A stretch of DNA of 23,470 nt from Syntrophaceae bacterium PtaB.Bin038 (GCA_002067855.1 MVQS01000342.1:1-23470); one strand, 5' to 3'; numbered from the stretch's first letter, positions 7,704-15,824 are shown. Translations and numbers: made by a program. Notes: generated by a model from the sequence alone, not told the origin.

Positions 7704-7737
7704 GATGAGCCCCGCGGTGTAAGGGGCGGGAGGCCGG

Positions 7738-8808
7738 ATGTCCGCAGTCGAGAAGAGTCTTGTGGCCGTCATCATGGCCGGCGGCATGGGGACGCGGTTC
7801 TGGCCGCTTTCCACCCCCTCGAGGCCCAAGCAGTTCGTCACCCTTTTCGGCGAGCGAAGCCTCCTGCAGATGAGTTTCGACCGGCTCCGGGGGCTCGTCC
7901 CCCCCGAGCGGGTCCTGGTCCTCACCAATGCCGCCCACGTCTCCCTGGTACGCGAGCAGCTTCCGGAGCTGCCCGACGGCCACGTCATCGGCGAGCCGAT
8001 TCGCCGCGACACGGCGGCCGCCGTCGCGCTCGCGGCCGTTCTGGTGAGGGAGAGGTTCGGCGACAGCGTCATCCTGACCCTCACGGCCGATCATCTCATC
8101 GAGCCGACGGATCTCTTCCAGCGGAATCTGCTGTCGGCGGCCCGGCAGGTCGCCTCCGCCGACGTCTTCTACACCTTCGGGATCCGGCCCACGTTCCCGG
8201 CCACCGCCTACGGATACCTAGAGACCGGAGCGGCCGTTGCGGTGGACGGCGGCATCGAGCATTACGAGCTCAGGCAATTCCGGGAGAAGCCCGACCTCGA
8301 GACGGCGCGGCGCTACGTGGATTCGGGCCGCTTCCTCTGGAACTCGGGCATGTTTGTCTGGAGGGCGGCGGTCATCCTCGAGGAGGTCCGCGCGTGGCTG
8401 CCCGGCCATTACGAAGCCCTTCACCCCCTGGGTGCGCAGGACGGAAAACCGGGGTGGCAGGAAGCCCTCGAGAAGGCCTTCTCGGCCATCCGCCCCATCT
8501 CCATAGACTACGGGGTCATGGAGAAGACGCGGACGCCGCTGCGGTGCGTGGCCTCCCGGTTTTCCTGGAGCGACGTGGGCGGCTGGACGGCCCTGGGAGA
8601 CCTGCTGGGCAAGGACTCAGACGGGAACGCGGTCCGGGGGCGGCTGAAAGCGGTCGGCGCGGCGCGCAATCTCGTCTTCTCCGAGACGCCCGACGAGACG
8701 GTCGCCCTGATCGGCGTCGAGGGCCTGATCGTCGTCCGCTCGGGAAACCGGACCCTGGTGGCCAGAAGGGAGGACGTGGACAGGATCCGGGAGCTGGCGG
8801 AGAGCTGA
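7738..8808 (+). CDS. manC: Mannose-1-phosphate guanylyltransferase
   Basis: This encodes a 356-residue nucleotidyltransferase that makes GDP-mannose from mannose-1-phosphate and GTP. The nucleotide-binding signature VIMAGGMGTRFWPLS with the downstream PKQF is at the N-terminus. Further family motifs are RRDTAAAVALAAV, LTADHLI, FREKPDLETA, NSGMFVW, SIDYGVMEK and WSDVGGW. The protein ends after a short left-handed beta-helix-like region and lacks the isomerase cupin that usually follows in ManC, which is encoded by the gene just upstream. A GGGAGG ribosome binding site precedes ATG 7738. The two genes look like an operon for surface polysaccharide or glycan precursor supply. Confidence 0.94.
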   Translation: MSAVEKSLVAVIMAGGMGTRFWPLSTPSRPKQFVTLFGERSLLQMSFDRLRGLVPPERVLVLTNAAHVSLVREQLPELPDGHVIGEPIRRDTAAAVALAAVLVRERFGDSVILTLTADHLIEPTDLFQRNLLSAARQVASADVFYTFGIRPTFPATAYGYLETGAAVAVDGGIEHYELRQFREKPDLETARRYVDSGRFLWNSGMFVWRAAVILEEVRAWLPGHYEALHPLGAQDGKPGWQEALEKAFSAIRPISIDYGVMEKTRTPLRCVASRFSWSDVGGWTALGDLLGKDSDGNAVRGRLKAVGAARNLVFSETPDETVALIGVEGLIVVRSGNRTLVARREDVDRIRELAES

Positions 8809-9070
8809 GGGGTTCCGCGGACCCTGCGGTCCCGCCGATGCCCCTTCAGATGGAGGCGGGGGGCCGATACGGGGTTACGAGTCCGTACCGCCCCGGGAAC
8901 CGGTGACGGGACGGATGTGCCGGAAAAAGGGCGGACCACCCGGGGGCGGGGGCCGGAAGGCGCGTTCCAGGTCTGCGTTTCCATGGGTTTTCAGGGGATC
9001 GCCGTAACCAAATTGATACCTCCTCACCGTGTCCGTTCAGGGTTTTTTCGCTTCCAAATGCCCGCAGTCA
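8809..9070. other. Intergenic region between manC and hisH
   Basis: No convincing ORF is seen here. Right after the manC stop, GGACC (8819-8823) and GGTCC (8828-8832) form a hairpin with a CTGC loop that can be extended past a bulge, but no T-run follows. The remainder is GC-rich and unremarkable until the promoter at 9071. Confidence 0.4.
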
Positions 9071-9099
9071 TTGATTTTCAAGCCTTTTTGCTTTATAGT
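9071..9099 (+). promoter_or_regulatory. Sigma-70-like promoter for hisH-hisF
   Basis: TTGATT (9071-9076) and TATAGT (9094-9099) are separated by exactly 17 bases in a locally AT-rich stretch. Transcription would start near 9106, about 27 bases before the hisH ATG. This is the best sigma-70-type promoter in the window, and it argues that hisHF is not simply the end of the manC operon. Confidence 0.65.
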
Positions 9100-9132
9100 C
9101 CAATCCACGGAATCCCCGGTTTCGAGTGAGCC

Positions 9133-9771
9133 ATGATCGCGATTGTCGACTATCGGGCGGGAAACCTGACGAGTGTTGCCCGTGCCCTTCAACATCTGAA
9201 CGTCCCCTGTGTCGTCACGGACCGTGCCGAAGACCTGCGCCGCGCCGAGCGGGTCATCTTCCCCGGCGTCGGGGCCGCGGGCGAGGCGATGCGCAATCTC
9301 CGCGGAACGGGGCTTGCCGGATGCATCCGGGAGGTGTTCGACTCGGGGAAGCCTCTCCTGGGCATCTGCCTGGGCACGCAGGTGATCTTCGAATACAGCG
9401 AGGAGGACAACCGCACCGAGTGCCTGGGAATCATCCCCGGCGGCGTCAGGCGCTTTCCCTCCGGCATGCGGGAGGGCGGCGATCCCCTCAAGATCCCGCA
9501 CATGGGCTGGAACCGCGTCTCGCTCCGGGGCGCTCACCCCGTCTTCGCCGGGCTGCCGGAGAATGCCGAGTTCTACTTCGTGCACTCCTACTACCCGGCC
9601 CCGTCGAACGGGGCGGACGTGGCGGGCGAGACGGAGTACGGCATCCGCTTCGCCTCCGCCGTGGCGCGGAAAAATCTCGTCGCGGTCCAGTTCCACCCCG
9701 AGAAGAGCGGGCGCTTCGGCCTCAGGATCCTCGAAAACTTCAGCCGCTGGGATGGCAGCCATGCTCAGTAA
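9133..9771 (+). CDS. hisH: Imidazole glycerol phosphate synthase, glutaminase subunit
   Basis: This encodes a 212-residue class I glutamine amidotransferase. It hydrolyses glutamine and passes ammonia to HisF. Visible features are the N-terminal IAIVDYRAGNLTSVARAL, the nucleophile C79 in LLGICLGTQ, PHMGWN, and the histidine and glutamate of the triad in AVQFHPEKSG. The length is normal for HisH. The gene is followed by hisF with an 11-base overlap, which suggests translational coupling and equal amounts of the two partners. The ribosome binding site before ATG 9133 is weak. The other histidine genes are not nearby. Confidence 0.95.
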   Translation: MIAIVDYRAGNLTSVARALQHLNVPCVVTDRAEDLRRAERVIFPGVGAAGEAMRNLRGTGLAGCIREVFDSGKPLLGICLGTQVIFEYSEEDNRTECLGIIPGGVRRFPSGMREGGDPLKIPHMGWNRVSLRGAHPVFAGLPENAEFYFVHSYYPAPSNGADVAGETEYGIRFASAVARKNLVAVQFHPEKSGRFGLRILENFSRWDGSHAQ

Positions 9772-10540
9772 GCGGATCATCCCCTGTCTCGACGTGAGGG
9801 ACGGGAAACTGACCAAGGGCGTCAAGTTCAAGGGCAACGTCGACATCGGAGACCCCGTCGAGGTGGCGCGGCAGTACTACGAGCAGGGGGCCGACGAGAT
9901 CGTCTTCTACGACATCACCGCCTCGTCGGAGGGACGCGACATCATGATCGACGTGGTGAGGCGCGTCGCCGAGACGATCTTCATCCCCTTCTCGGTGGGC
10001 GGGGGCATCCGGACCCTCGAGGATATGCGCAGGGTCATCCTGGCAGGCGCGGAGAAGGTCAGCGTCAATTCCGGCGCCGTGGAGAACCCGCGGATCATCA
10101 CGGAGGGTGCCGTGGCGTTCGGTCGCCAGTGCGTCGTCCTGGGCATGGATGTCAAGAAGGTCGAAAAGAGCGCGAAGATCCCCTCGGGCTACGAGATCGT
10201 CATCCAGGGCGGCCGCAAGTACATGGGGATCGACGCCCTCTGGTGGGCGAAGGAGGCGGAGAGCCTCGGGGCCGGGGAGATCTGCCTCAACTCCATCGAC
10301 GCCGACGGGACCCTCGACGGGTATGAGCTCGATCTGACGCACCTCATCGCGTCGCGCGTGAGCATCCCCGTCATCGCCTCGGGAGGGGCGGGCCGGAAGG
10401 AGCACCTGCTGGACGTCCTCACCCGTGCGAAGGCCGACGCGGCGCTGATCGCCTCCATCGTGCACTACGGCACCTACACGATCGCCGAACTCAAGGATTA
10501 TCTGTCGGGAAACGGGGTGAAGGTTCGGGAAGTGTGGTAA
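9761..10540 (+). CDS. hisF: Imidazole glycerol phosphate synthase, cyclase subunit
   Basis: This encodes a 259-residue TIM-barrel protein that uses ammonia from HisH to convert PRFAR to imidazole glycerol phosphate and AICAR. The start is ATG 9761, inside the end of hisH; the longer open frame upstream is the antiphase shadow of hisH. The catalytic aspartates D11 (IIPCLDVRDG) and D130 (LGMDVKK) are present, as are the phosphate-binding FSVGGGIRT and ASGGAG motifs. The loop reads LNSIDADGT instead of the common LTSMDRDGT, and there is a short insertion after D130 (KKVEKSAKIPSG). I know both as typical of deltaproteobacterial HisF, so they do not by themselves imply another substrate. The stop TAA lies inside the first unit of a repeat array. 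Confidence 0.94.
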   Translation: MLSKRIIPCLDVRDGKLTKGVKFKGNVDIGDPVEVARQYYEQGADEIVFYDITASSEGRDIMIDVVRRVAETIFIPFSVGGGIRTLEDMRRVILAGAEKVSVNSGAVENPRIITEGAVAFGRQCVVLGMDVKKVEKSAKIPSGYEIVIQGGRKYMGIDALWWAKEAESLGAGEICLNSIDADGTLDGYELDLTHLIASRVSIPVIASGGAGRKEHLLDVLTRAKADAALIASIVHYGTYTIAELKDYLSGNGVKVREVW

Positions 10541-10612
10541 CAGGTAACAGGTTTCCGATATCGTGCGTCTTTCCTGTCACCTGCCACCTGTCACCTGTCA
10601 CCTTACTCAGGT
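10536..10612. repeat. Period-7 inverted-repeat array between convergent genes
   Basis: The left arm is GGTAACA twice (10536-10549) and GG; the right arm has CACCTGC, CACCTGT, CACCTGT and CACCTTA in register from 10578 to 10605. The right arm read on the other strand is GGTGACAGG-type, so the arms pair apart from A/G changes, with a centre of about 20 bases. The hisF stop TAA (10538-10540) lies in the first unit, and the glycosidase stop (10607-10609 on the minus strand) in the last. The position suggests a bidirectional terminator or RNA end-protecting hairpin, but there is no U-tract. Confidence 0.75.
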
Positions 10613-12085
10613 GTGTTCGAACTCTAAGAAATGGAAACCCCACGGCGGCAGGTCCACAAACAGCCCCGGGTCCGTCATCTCGCCGCCGTCTCTCTCGAAG
10701 ACATCCCCCGACATCAGGTCCCTGAGCCGACAGGTGTGCCCGGCGAGCTCCAGGCCGGGCATCCGGACCCGTCCCTGGGATGACGTGCCCGCCCAATTGA
10801 CGACGATCAGGTGGCGCCTGTCCTCCCTCCTCCATGTCCAGGACAGGAGGTGTCGGCAGCTCCGGTTGTCGGGCCAGCCGGAGATTTCGCAGAGCGACCA
10901 GTCCCCGTCCCGGAATCGCGCATCCCGGACGGCGGAAAGGAGGGTGCGGTAAAACGCCCGAAGGACGGGATCCGGCGCTTCGTCGGGTTGCCGGCCGAGC
11001 TGCACCGGCAGCTTCACCCGGCGCCCCTCAAGCTGCCCGCCGTGAAACAGCCGTGCGCCGGGCAGCGTCGCGATGACGACGGCGGCTGCGGCGCCCTTCG
11101 CGGGATCGAACCGCGACGCCGCGCGCGGCTCGTCGTGATTCTCGATGAAGCGGACGAGTCTGCGCTGGTACCCTGCATCCTCGGCGAGATGAAGGCGGAT
11201 CGCATCGGCCGACCCGTGGACGAGGCGGTCGTACAGGCCCTTGTCGTAGCAGTAGTCGAACCCCTGCCGCTGCAACTCCCTTTCGAGATCCCAGTAGGCC
11301 TCCGCGATGAAGACGAAGCCCGGGCAGCGCTCCCGGACGGCCCCGATGACCTCCACCCAGTATTCTTCCCCCGGCTCGCGCCCCGCCCGATCGCCCCAGG
11401 TCTCGCGGAAGATGCGGTTGATGAGCAGCATGGACATGTCGCATCGCACCCCGTCGCACTGGTCGGCGATGCCGAGCAGCGTCCCGGCGGCGGCCTCTCG
11501 AAGCCCCGGGTGGAACGCGTTCAGCTGGGCCACGTCCTGCCAGGGGGGATAGTGGGGGTCACGGCCGCAGGCGAAGACCCGCCCGCCCGACTGGAAGAAC
11601 TCCCGCGGCGCCCGGATGAGGTCCGCCGCATCGCCCCGGATGAGAAACTCGGGGTGCTCGAGCACCCAATGGTGGTCCTGTGCCACATGGTTCGGCACGA
11701 AATCCAGGATCAGGCCGAGCCCGCAGCGGGACGCGGTCCTGCGTGCCGCGGCCAGGGCCGCGGGGCCCCCGAAGTGCTCGTCCACGGTGTAGTCCCGTAT
11801 GCAGTACGGTGAGCCCTGGATGTCGTCGGGGGTGAAATCGGGGAGGATCCTGCTGCATTCCTCGAGGAGGGGCTGGAGGCTCCGGGCCCGTCTCGTTCCC
11901 GCCGGGCTTCTCCTCCAGACCCCCATGAGCCACACCGCATCGAAGCCGAGGGAGGCGACGGCGTCCCATTCCTCCGGCGGGACGCCGTCCAGCGTGATCG
12001 GGCGTCCCTGTCTGCGGCCGAGCTCGTCGAGCCAGACCCGGGTGTTGATCTCGCAGATCAGCGGCTGATGCGGCAGAACGGGCAT
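10607..12085 (-). CDS. GH13 alpha-amylase family glycosidase
   Basis: This encodes a 492-residue cytoplasmic GH13 enzyme. The start is ATG 12085, preceded by AAGGGGGG. The same frame stays open up to 13717, but that part overlaps the permease gene out of frame and is not protein-like. The GH13 regions are complete: I is LILDFVPNH (128-133), II is GVRCDMSM with nucleophile D216, III is FIAEAYWD with acid E262, and IV is FIENHDEPR with D318. No signal peptide is present. An ISPY-like GSPYCIRDYTVDEHFGG segment precedes region I. The exact specificity (amylase, maltogenic or transferase) cannot be read off. It is the last gene of the TRAP unit, 38 bases after the permease, which is an unusual partner. 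Confidence 0.9.
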   Translation of the reverse strand: MPVLPHQPLICEINTRVWLDELGRRQGRPITLDGVPPEEWDAVASLGFDAVWLMGVWRRSPAGTRRARSLQPLLEECSRILPDFTPDDIQGSPYCIRDYTVDEHFGGPAALAAARRTASRCGLGLILDFVPNHVAQDHHWVLEHPEFLIRGDAADLIRAPREFFQSGGRVFACGRDPHYPPWQDVAQLNAFHPGLREAAAGTLLGIADQCDGVRCDMSMLLINRIFRETWGDRAGREPGEEYWVEVIGAVRERCPGFVFIAEAYWDLERELQRQGFDYCYDKGLYDRLVHGSADAIRLHLAEDAGYQRRLVRFIENHDEPRAASRFDPAKGAAAAVVIATLPGARLFHGGQLEGRRVKLPVQLGRQPDEAPDPVLRAFYRTLLSAVRDARFRDGDWSLCEISGWPDNRSCRHLLSWTWRREDRRHLIVVNWAGTSSQGRVRMPGLELAGHTCRLRDLMSGDVFERDGGEMTDPGLFVDLPPWGFHFLEFEHT

Positions 12086-12123
12086 ATCGGCCCCCCTTCG
12101 GGATTGCGTTTTTCGACCCGGCG

Positions 12124-14115
12124 TCACGGTTGCCGGACAGGGGTGTCCTGCCCGGATGACCCGCCCCCCTTCCGTTTTCTCAGCGTCTGCGAGAGAAAGG
12201 CGAGCGAGAAGAAGAAAAGGCCGGCGAGATCCGTCATCCAGCCCGGTTTGATGAGCAGAAGGGCCGCCGTCATCAACGCCGCCGCCTCGTACCACGTCGC
12301 CCGGATGACCAGGCAGCGCTGCACGGATGCCGCAAGGCAGGTGACACCGAAGGCCGCCGTGCACACGGCCAGGAGGATTGCCGGCCAGCTGCCGATCAGG
12401 AGAAGCTCGGGGGCGTAGACGAACATGTAGGGGATGATGAACCCCGCGATGCCGAGCTGAAACGCCGCAAGCCCCGTCTTCCAGGGGTCCGAGCGGGCGA
12501 TCCCCGCACCGGCGTAGGCGGCGAGCGCAACGGGCGGCGTGATGTCGGCCCGCGTGCCGAAGTAGAGGATGAACAGGTGGGCCGCGATGGCGAGCACCCC
12601 CATCTCGGCGAGTGCCGGGGCCACCAGCGACGTGATGATGATGTACTGGGCCGTCGTAGGGACGCCCATTCCCAGGAACAGGCACGCGACCATGGTGAAG
12701 GGAAGCGCGAGGAACAGGTACCCCTGGGAGGCGTCGACCACGAAGGACGAGAACTTCAGGCCCAGGCCCGTCATGGTGATGCTTCCGATGATGATCCCCG
12801 CGGCCGCGCAGGCGGCGGCGACCTGCACCGACCCGATCGCCCCTTCCCGCAGCCCGTCCAGGATGGAGAGGCCGAAGTCCTTCAGGGACTCCCTCCTGGC
12901 CGCGGCCATGACGAAAGAGGTCAGCACCGTCACGCTGATGGCCCAGAAAACGGCGCGCTCGGGCGAGTAGTCTTCCATGAGGAAGAAGATGAGGGCAAAG
13001 ACGGAGAAGAGGTGGTGCCAGCCCCGCGCAAGCGTGTCGCGGACGGCGGGCAGATCGGACTTGGGCAGCCCCGTGAGGCCGAGCGACACGGCCCGGAAGT
13101 GAACCTGCATGAAGGTGGCGAAGAAGGCCAGCGTGGCGGGGATGAACGCGGCCACGCAGACCTTGAAGTAGGTGATCCCCAGGAATTCGGCCATGATGAA
13201 CGCCGCCGCGCCCATGATGGGCGGCATGATCTGGCCCATCGTCGAGGCCGAGGCCTCCACGCCTGCCGCGAAGTGCGCGGGGTATCCCGTCCTCTTCATC
13301 AGGGGGATCGTGAACGACCCCGTGGTCACCGTGTTCGCCACGGAGCTGCCCGAGATCATGCCGAAGAACGTGCTCGAAATGACGGCCGCCTTCGCCGGCC
13401 CCCCCCGGGCCCAGCCGGTCATGGCGAAGGCGATGTCCGTGAAGAATTCGCCAGCCCCTGTCTTTCGCAGCAGCGTCCCGTACAGGATGAACAGGAGGAT
13501 GAAATTGGCCGAGACCCCGATCGGGACCCCGAAAATCCCGTCCGTGGAGAGCGAAAGGTACGTCGCGAGGCGCTTGATGCTGTATCCCTTGTGCGAGATG
13601 ACGTCCGGGAGCCACGGCCCGAGCAGGGCGTACAGGATGAACACGATCGCGATCAGCGACACCGACAGGCCCGTGGAGCGCCTCGAGGCCTCCAGGACGA
13701 TGAGCACGAGCAGGCATCCCATCACGACGTCCAGGGTTTCATAGGAGCCGGCCCGGTTCATGATCGGCGTCGAGTTGAGGAAGAGCCAGATGCAGATGGT
13801 CCCCGAAGCGATCAGGAAGACCCCGTCGAGCACGGACATGCGATGCCACGGAGAGTGTTTCTTCGTCAGGGGGTGGAGGGCGAAGACGAGAATGGACATG
13901 AAGAACCAGTGCAGGGCGCGGTGATCGAGGGCGAAGAAGGGGTGCGCGTATGCGTAGTAGAGATGGTAGAGGCTCGCCGCCACGGCAAACGCCGAGACGA
14001 GCGCATTCGCCGGTCCCCTGTAGGTGCGCACCCTCTCGAACTTTTCGAGAATCTCGCGGCCGAGGTTCTTCTCTTCGGCGAATTCCTGCTGGAGCTTCTT
14101 TTCGATATCCGCCAT
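12124..14115 (-). CDS. TRAP transporter fused permease, 4TM/12TM (DctQM)
   Basis: This encodes a 663-residue membrane protein in which the small DctQ-like (4 helices) and large DctM-like (12 helices) TRAP subunits are joined, as is normal for TAXI-type systems. After a hydrophilic, coiled-coil-like N-terminus (about residues 1-35) come strings of hydrophobic helices. DctM landmarks include FGVPIGVSANFILLFILYGTLL, FFGMISGSSVANTVTTGSFTIP, TMGQIMPPIMGAAAF and GMGVPTTAQYI. These secondary transporters take up organic acids or similar solutes with Na+ or H+. The gene begins 12 bases after the DUF1850 gene, with a weak ribosome binding site. The partner binding protein is at 14652-15620. The substrate is unknown. 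Confidence 0.95.
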   Translation of the reverse strand: MADIEKKLQQEFAEEKNLGREILEKFERVRTYRGPANALVSAFAVAASLYHLYYAYAHPFFALDHRALHWFFMSILVFALHPLTKKHSPWHRMSVLDGVFLIASGTICIWLFLNSTPIMNRAGSYETLDVVMGCLLVLIVLEASRRSTGLSVSLIAIVFILYALLGPWLPDVISHKGYSIKRLATYLSLSTDGIFGVPIGVSANFILLFILYGTLLRKTGAGEFFTDIAFAMTGWARGGPAKAAVISSTFFGMISGSSVANTVTTGSFTIPLMKRTGYPAHFAAGVEASASTMGQIMPPIMGAAAFIMAEFLGITYFKVCVAAFIPATLAFFATFMQVHFRAVSLGLTGLPKSDLPAVRDTLARGWHHLFSVFALIFFLMEDYSPERAVFWAISVTVLTSFVMAAARRESLKDFGLSILDGLREGAIGSVQVAAACAAAGIIIGSITMTGLGLKFSSFVVDASQGYLFLALPFTMVACLFLGMGVPTTAQYIIITSLVAPALAEMGVLAIAAHLFILYFGTRADITPPVALAAYAGAGIARSDPWKTGLAAFQLGIAGFIIPYMFVYAPELLLIGSWPAILLAVCTAAFGVTCLAASVQRCLVIRATWYEAAALMTAALLLIKPGWMTDLAGLFFFSLAFLSQTLRKRKGGGSSGQDTPVRQP

Positions 14116-14127
14116 GGGATTCCGGAC

Positions 14128-14598
14128 CTACCGTTTTGCGATTCGGAGTTGAAGGAGACTCCCGCTCGGCGCGAGATCGGCAAGCGCGACCCGCGAACCG
14201 CCCGACACAATCACCTGTCGGGAAACCCGGCCCACCCGGATCAGGAGTTCCCGCAAGGGCCTGTTTACGGAGACGCGGGTCCATTCGCCGTCGAAGGAGA
14301 TCTTCCTGTGCGGGTGTGATTCCAGCCCTGCTCCATACCACAGATACTGCTCTTCCAGCACGACAAAACGGCCGTCCTCCTCGACCCGGAAAAGGCTGCG
14401 AACGGGGGTCCCGTCGGACGAGTGCGTGTATTCGAGCCGGAAGAGATCGCCCGGCCCGACGGGCGCACTCCACAGCGGCACGCCTTCAGGACGGCTCAAG
14501 ATCTGGAGCTGCAGGGATCGCCCGCTCTCTGCCGGACGGCAGGGGGAGGGAAGCAGCAGCGCTGCGGCCAGCGTCAGGATCGTGATCAGTCGCATCAT
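14128..14598 (-). CDS. DUF1850 domain protein of the TRAP cluster
   Basis: This encodes a 156-residue protein with an N-terminal signal peptide (LITILTLAAALLLPSPCRPA, possible cleavage near residue 23). The rest is a single beta-rich domain. The segments LFRLEYTHSSDGTPVRSLFRV, FVVLEEQYLWYGAGLES and VNRPLRELLIRVG match DUF1850, which is typically found next to fused TAXI-type TRAP permeases. The function of the family is unknown. An extracytoplasmic accessory role in the transporter is inferred from the signal peptide and gene order. The cysteine at residue 20 lies late in the signal region, and the context (PSPCRP) is not a good lipobox. Confidence 0.85.
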   Translation of the reverse strand: MMRLITILTLAAALLLPSPCRPAESGRSLQLQILSRPEGVPLWSAPVGPGDLFRLEYTHSSDGTPVRSLFRVEEDGRFVVLEEQYLWYGAGLESHPHRKISFDGEWTRVSVNRPLRELLIRVGRVSRQVIVSGGSRVALADLAPSGSLLQLRIAKR

Positions 14599-14615
14599 GG
14601 ATCATGGAAGGAAGA

Positions 14616-14642
14616 GCCCGGCCGGGGGCCGCCCGGCCGGGC
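14616..14642 (-). terminator. 11-bp perfect GC hairpin between TRAP binding-protein and DUF1850 genes
   Basis: GCCCGGCCGGG (14616-14626) and CCCGGCCGGGC (14632-14642) are perfect inverted repeats around a 5-base loop. On the minus strand CTCTTCCTT follows, only partly a T-run. It would suit partial termination, or protection of the upstream mRNA end, so that the binding protein is made in excess over the membrane parts. Confidence 0.6.
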
Positions 14643-14651
14643 AGGCGGCGG

Positions 14652-15620
14652 CTACTTGAGCGCCTTCACTTCCTTGAAGTACTTCACGGAGCCGGGATGC
14701 AGCGGGATCGGGCTGTTGACTCCGTTGGCCGGCGTCAGCTGCGCTGCAACCGGGTGGATGTTGATGAGCGCATACTTGCCTTCCCTGACGTTGCTGAAGA
14801 TGGCCTTCGTGATCTTGTACGCCACGTCGTCCGGCATCTTCTTGTTCGCCACGAGCACGTTGGAGTCGCCGAGGCAGAGGACGTCCTTGTCCTGTCCGGG
14901 ATAGGTCCTGGCCGGGATGGTGTTCTTGATGTAGTAGGGGTATTTCTTGACGATGCGGTCGGCCATGGCGCGGTCGATGGGAACGAGCACGATCTCGCGA
15001 GTGGCCGCCAGATCGAGAACGGCGGAACCCGGGTAGGCGAAGTTGAAGAACACGGCGTCGACGACCCCGTCCTTCAGGGCCTGGACGGACTCGTTCTGCG
15101 AAAGGTTGGCGATGGTGATGTCCTTGTTGAGCGTGAAGCCGTGCTCCTCGAGGATGATCTTCGCCATGTTTGCGCAGCCGCTGCCGGGGACATCGATGGA
15201 GACCTTCCTGCCCTTCAGGTCCTTGATCGATTTGATGCCCGACTGCTTCGTGGTCACGATGTGCTCCGGGGCGGGGTACATCTGGAAGAGGGCGACCAGG
15301 GGGAGCTTCTCCTTGAAGGGGTCCTTCCCCTGGGTGGCGTTGTAGGCAATGCTGCCCATCACCATTCCCATGTCCGATTCCCCCCCTCCGACGAGGCGGC
15401 TGTTCTCGACGGACGCACCCGTGGACTCCGATGCGCAGCGGAAACCCTCCACGGTCTTTTCGATGATGACGGCCATGCCGCCCCCGAGGGGGTAGTAGGC
15501 GCCGCCGGGGCTGCCCGACGAGAGGGTGAGGAACGTTTTCCGTTGCGCCAGTGCATCGTCCCCGGCGGAAAGCGCAAGGATGAGCATGACGGCCGCGAAG
15601 CAAAGAAGAGCTCGTTTCAT
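14652..15620 (-). CDS. TAXI family TRAP transporter substrate-binding protein
   Basis: This encodes a 322-residue periplasmic binding protein. It has a signal peptide of about 25 residues (KRALLCFAAVMLILALSAGDDALAQ), then FLTLSSGSPGGAYYPLGGGMA and STGASVENSRLVGGGESDMGM, the hallmark of TAXI (TRAP-associated extracytoplasmic immunogenic) proteins. Later segments include VSIDVPGSGCANMAKIIL, FFNFAYPGSAV and the C-terminal PIPLHPGSVKYFKEVKAL. It captures the solute for the fused permease encoded downstream. GGAGGTGG gives a strong ribosome binding site before ATG 15620. A TATAGA-like -10 box lies at 15651-15656 on the minus strand without a good -35 box. Confidence 0.95.
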   Translation of the reverse strand: MKRALLCFAAVMLILALSAGDDALAQRKTFLTLSSGSPGGAYYPLGGGMAVIIEKTVEGFRCASESTGASVENSRLVGGGESDMGMVMGSIAYNATQGKDPFKEKLPLVALFQMYPAPEHIVTTKQSGIKSIKDLKGRKVSIDVPGSGCANMAKIILEEHGFTLNKDITIANLSQNESVQALKDGVVDAVFFNFAYPGSAVLDLAATREIVLVPIDRAMADRIVKKYPYYIKNTIPARTYPGQDKDVLCLGDSNVLVANKKMPDDVAYKITKAIFSNVREGKYALINIHPVAAQLTPANGVNSPIPLHPGSVKYFKEVKALK

Positions 15621-15761
15621 GGTTCCACCTCCGTCTGGATAATGCCTCTCTCTATATCCTTTGCCGCCGGATGCGTCCAGCTTTTTCGAAGATCGGGCGG
15701 CGGAACGGTCGGGATGCGCGCAGGCGGATGGAAAAGGAAGGGACGGCGGTCAGGCTGTGCA

Positions 15762-15824
15762 GAAGAGCGAAACGGAGATCCATGACGCTCTTCTCATCCC
15801 CGCGCTTCCTTGCTTCCGCTCTTC
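15762..15824. repeat. Period-8 repeat array with 9-bp hairpin (GAAGAGCG type)
   Basis: AGAAGAGCG (15761-15769) pairs perfectly with CGCTCTTCT (15786-15794) over a 16-base loop. The array continues with CTTC at 15805, 15813 and 15821, spaced by 8. The block CTTCCGCTCTTC (15813-15824) is the exact complement of the 12-mer GAAGAGCGGAAG found in the arrays at 1596 and 20797. It lies in the 266-base gap between the DapB-like gene and the TRAP binding-protein gene, where no ORF is evident. Confidence 0.65.

Noticed and set aside
9563..9760. hisF extended to the upstream ATG at 9563
   Set aside because: That part overlaps hisH out of frame, and the HisF family start (MLSKRIIPCLDV) is at 9761.
12086..13717. 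The glycosidase frame stays open to 13717, suggesting a 1036-residue protein
   Set aside because: The extension overlaps the permease gene on the same strand in another frame, and its translation is R/H/G/P-rich with no domain. ATG 12085 has a ribosome binding site and starts the GH13 fold.
12577..14319. 580-codon plus-strand ORF opposite the TRAP permease
   Set aside because: Its composition (E, R, G, H-rich, no hydrophobic core) is that of the complement of a GC-rich membrane protein gene, and the minus-strand gene has clear homology.
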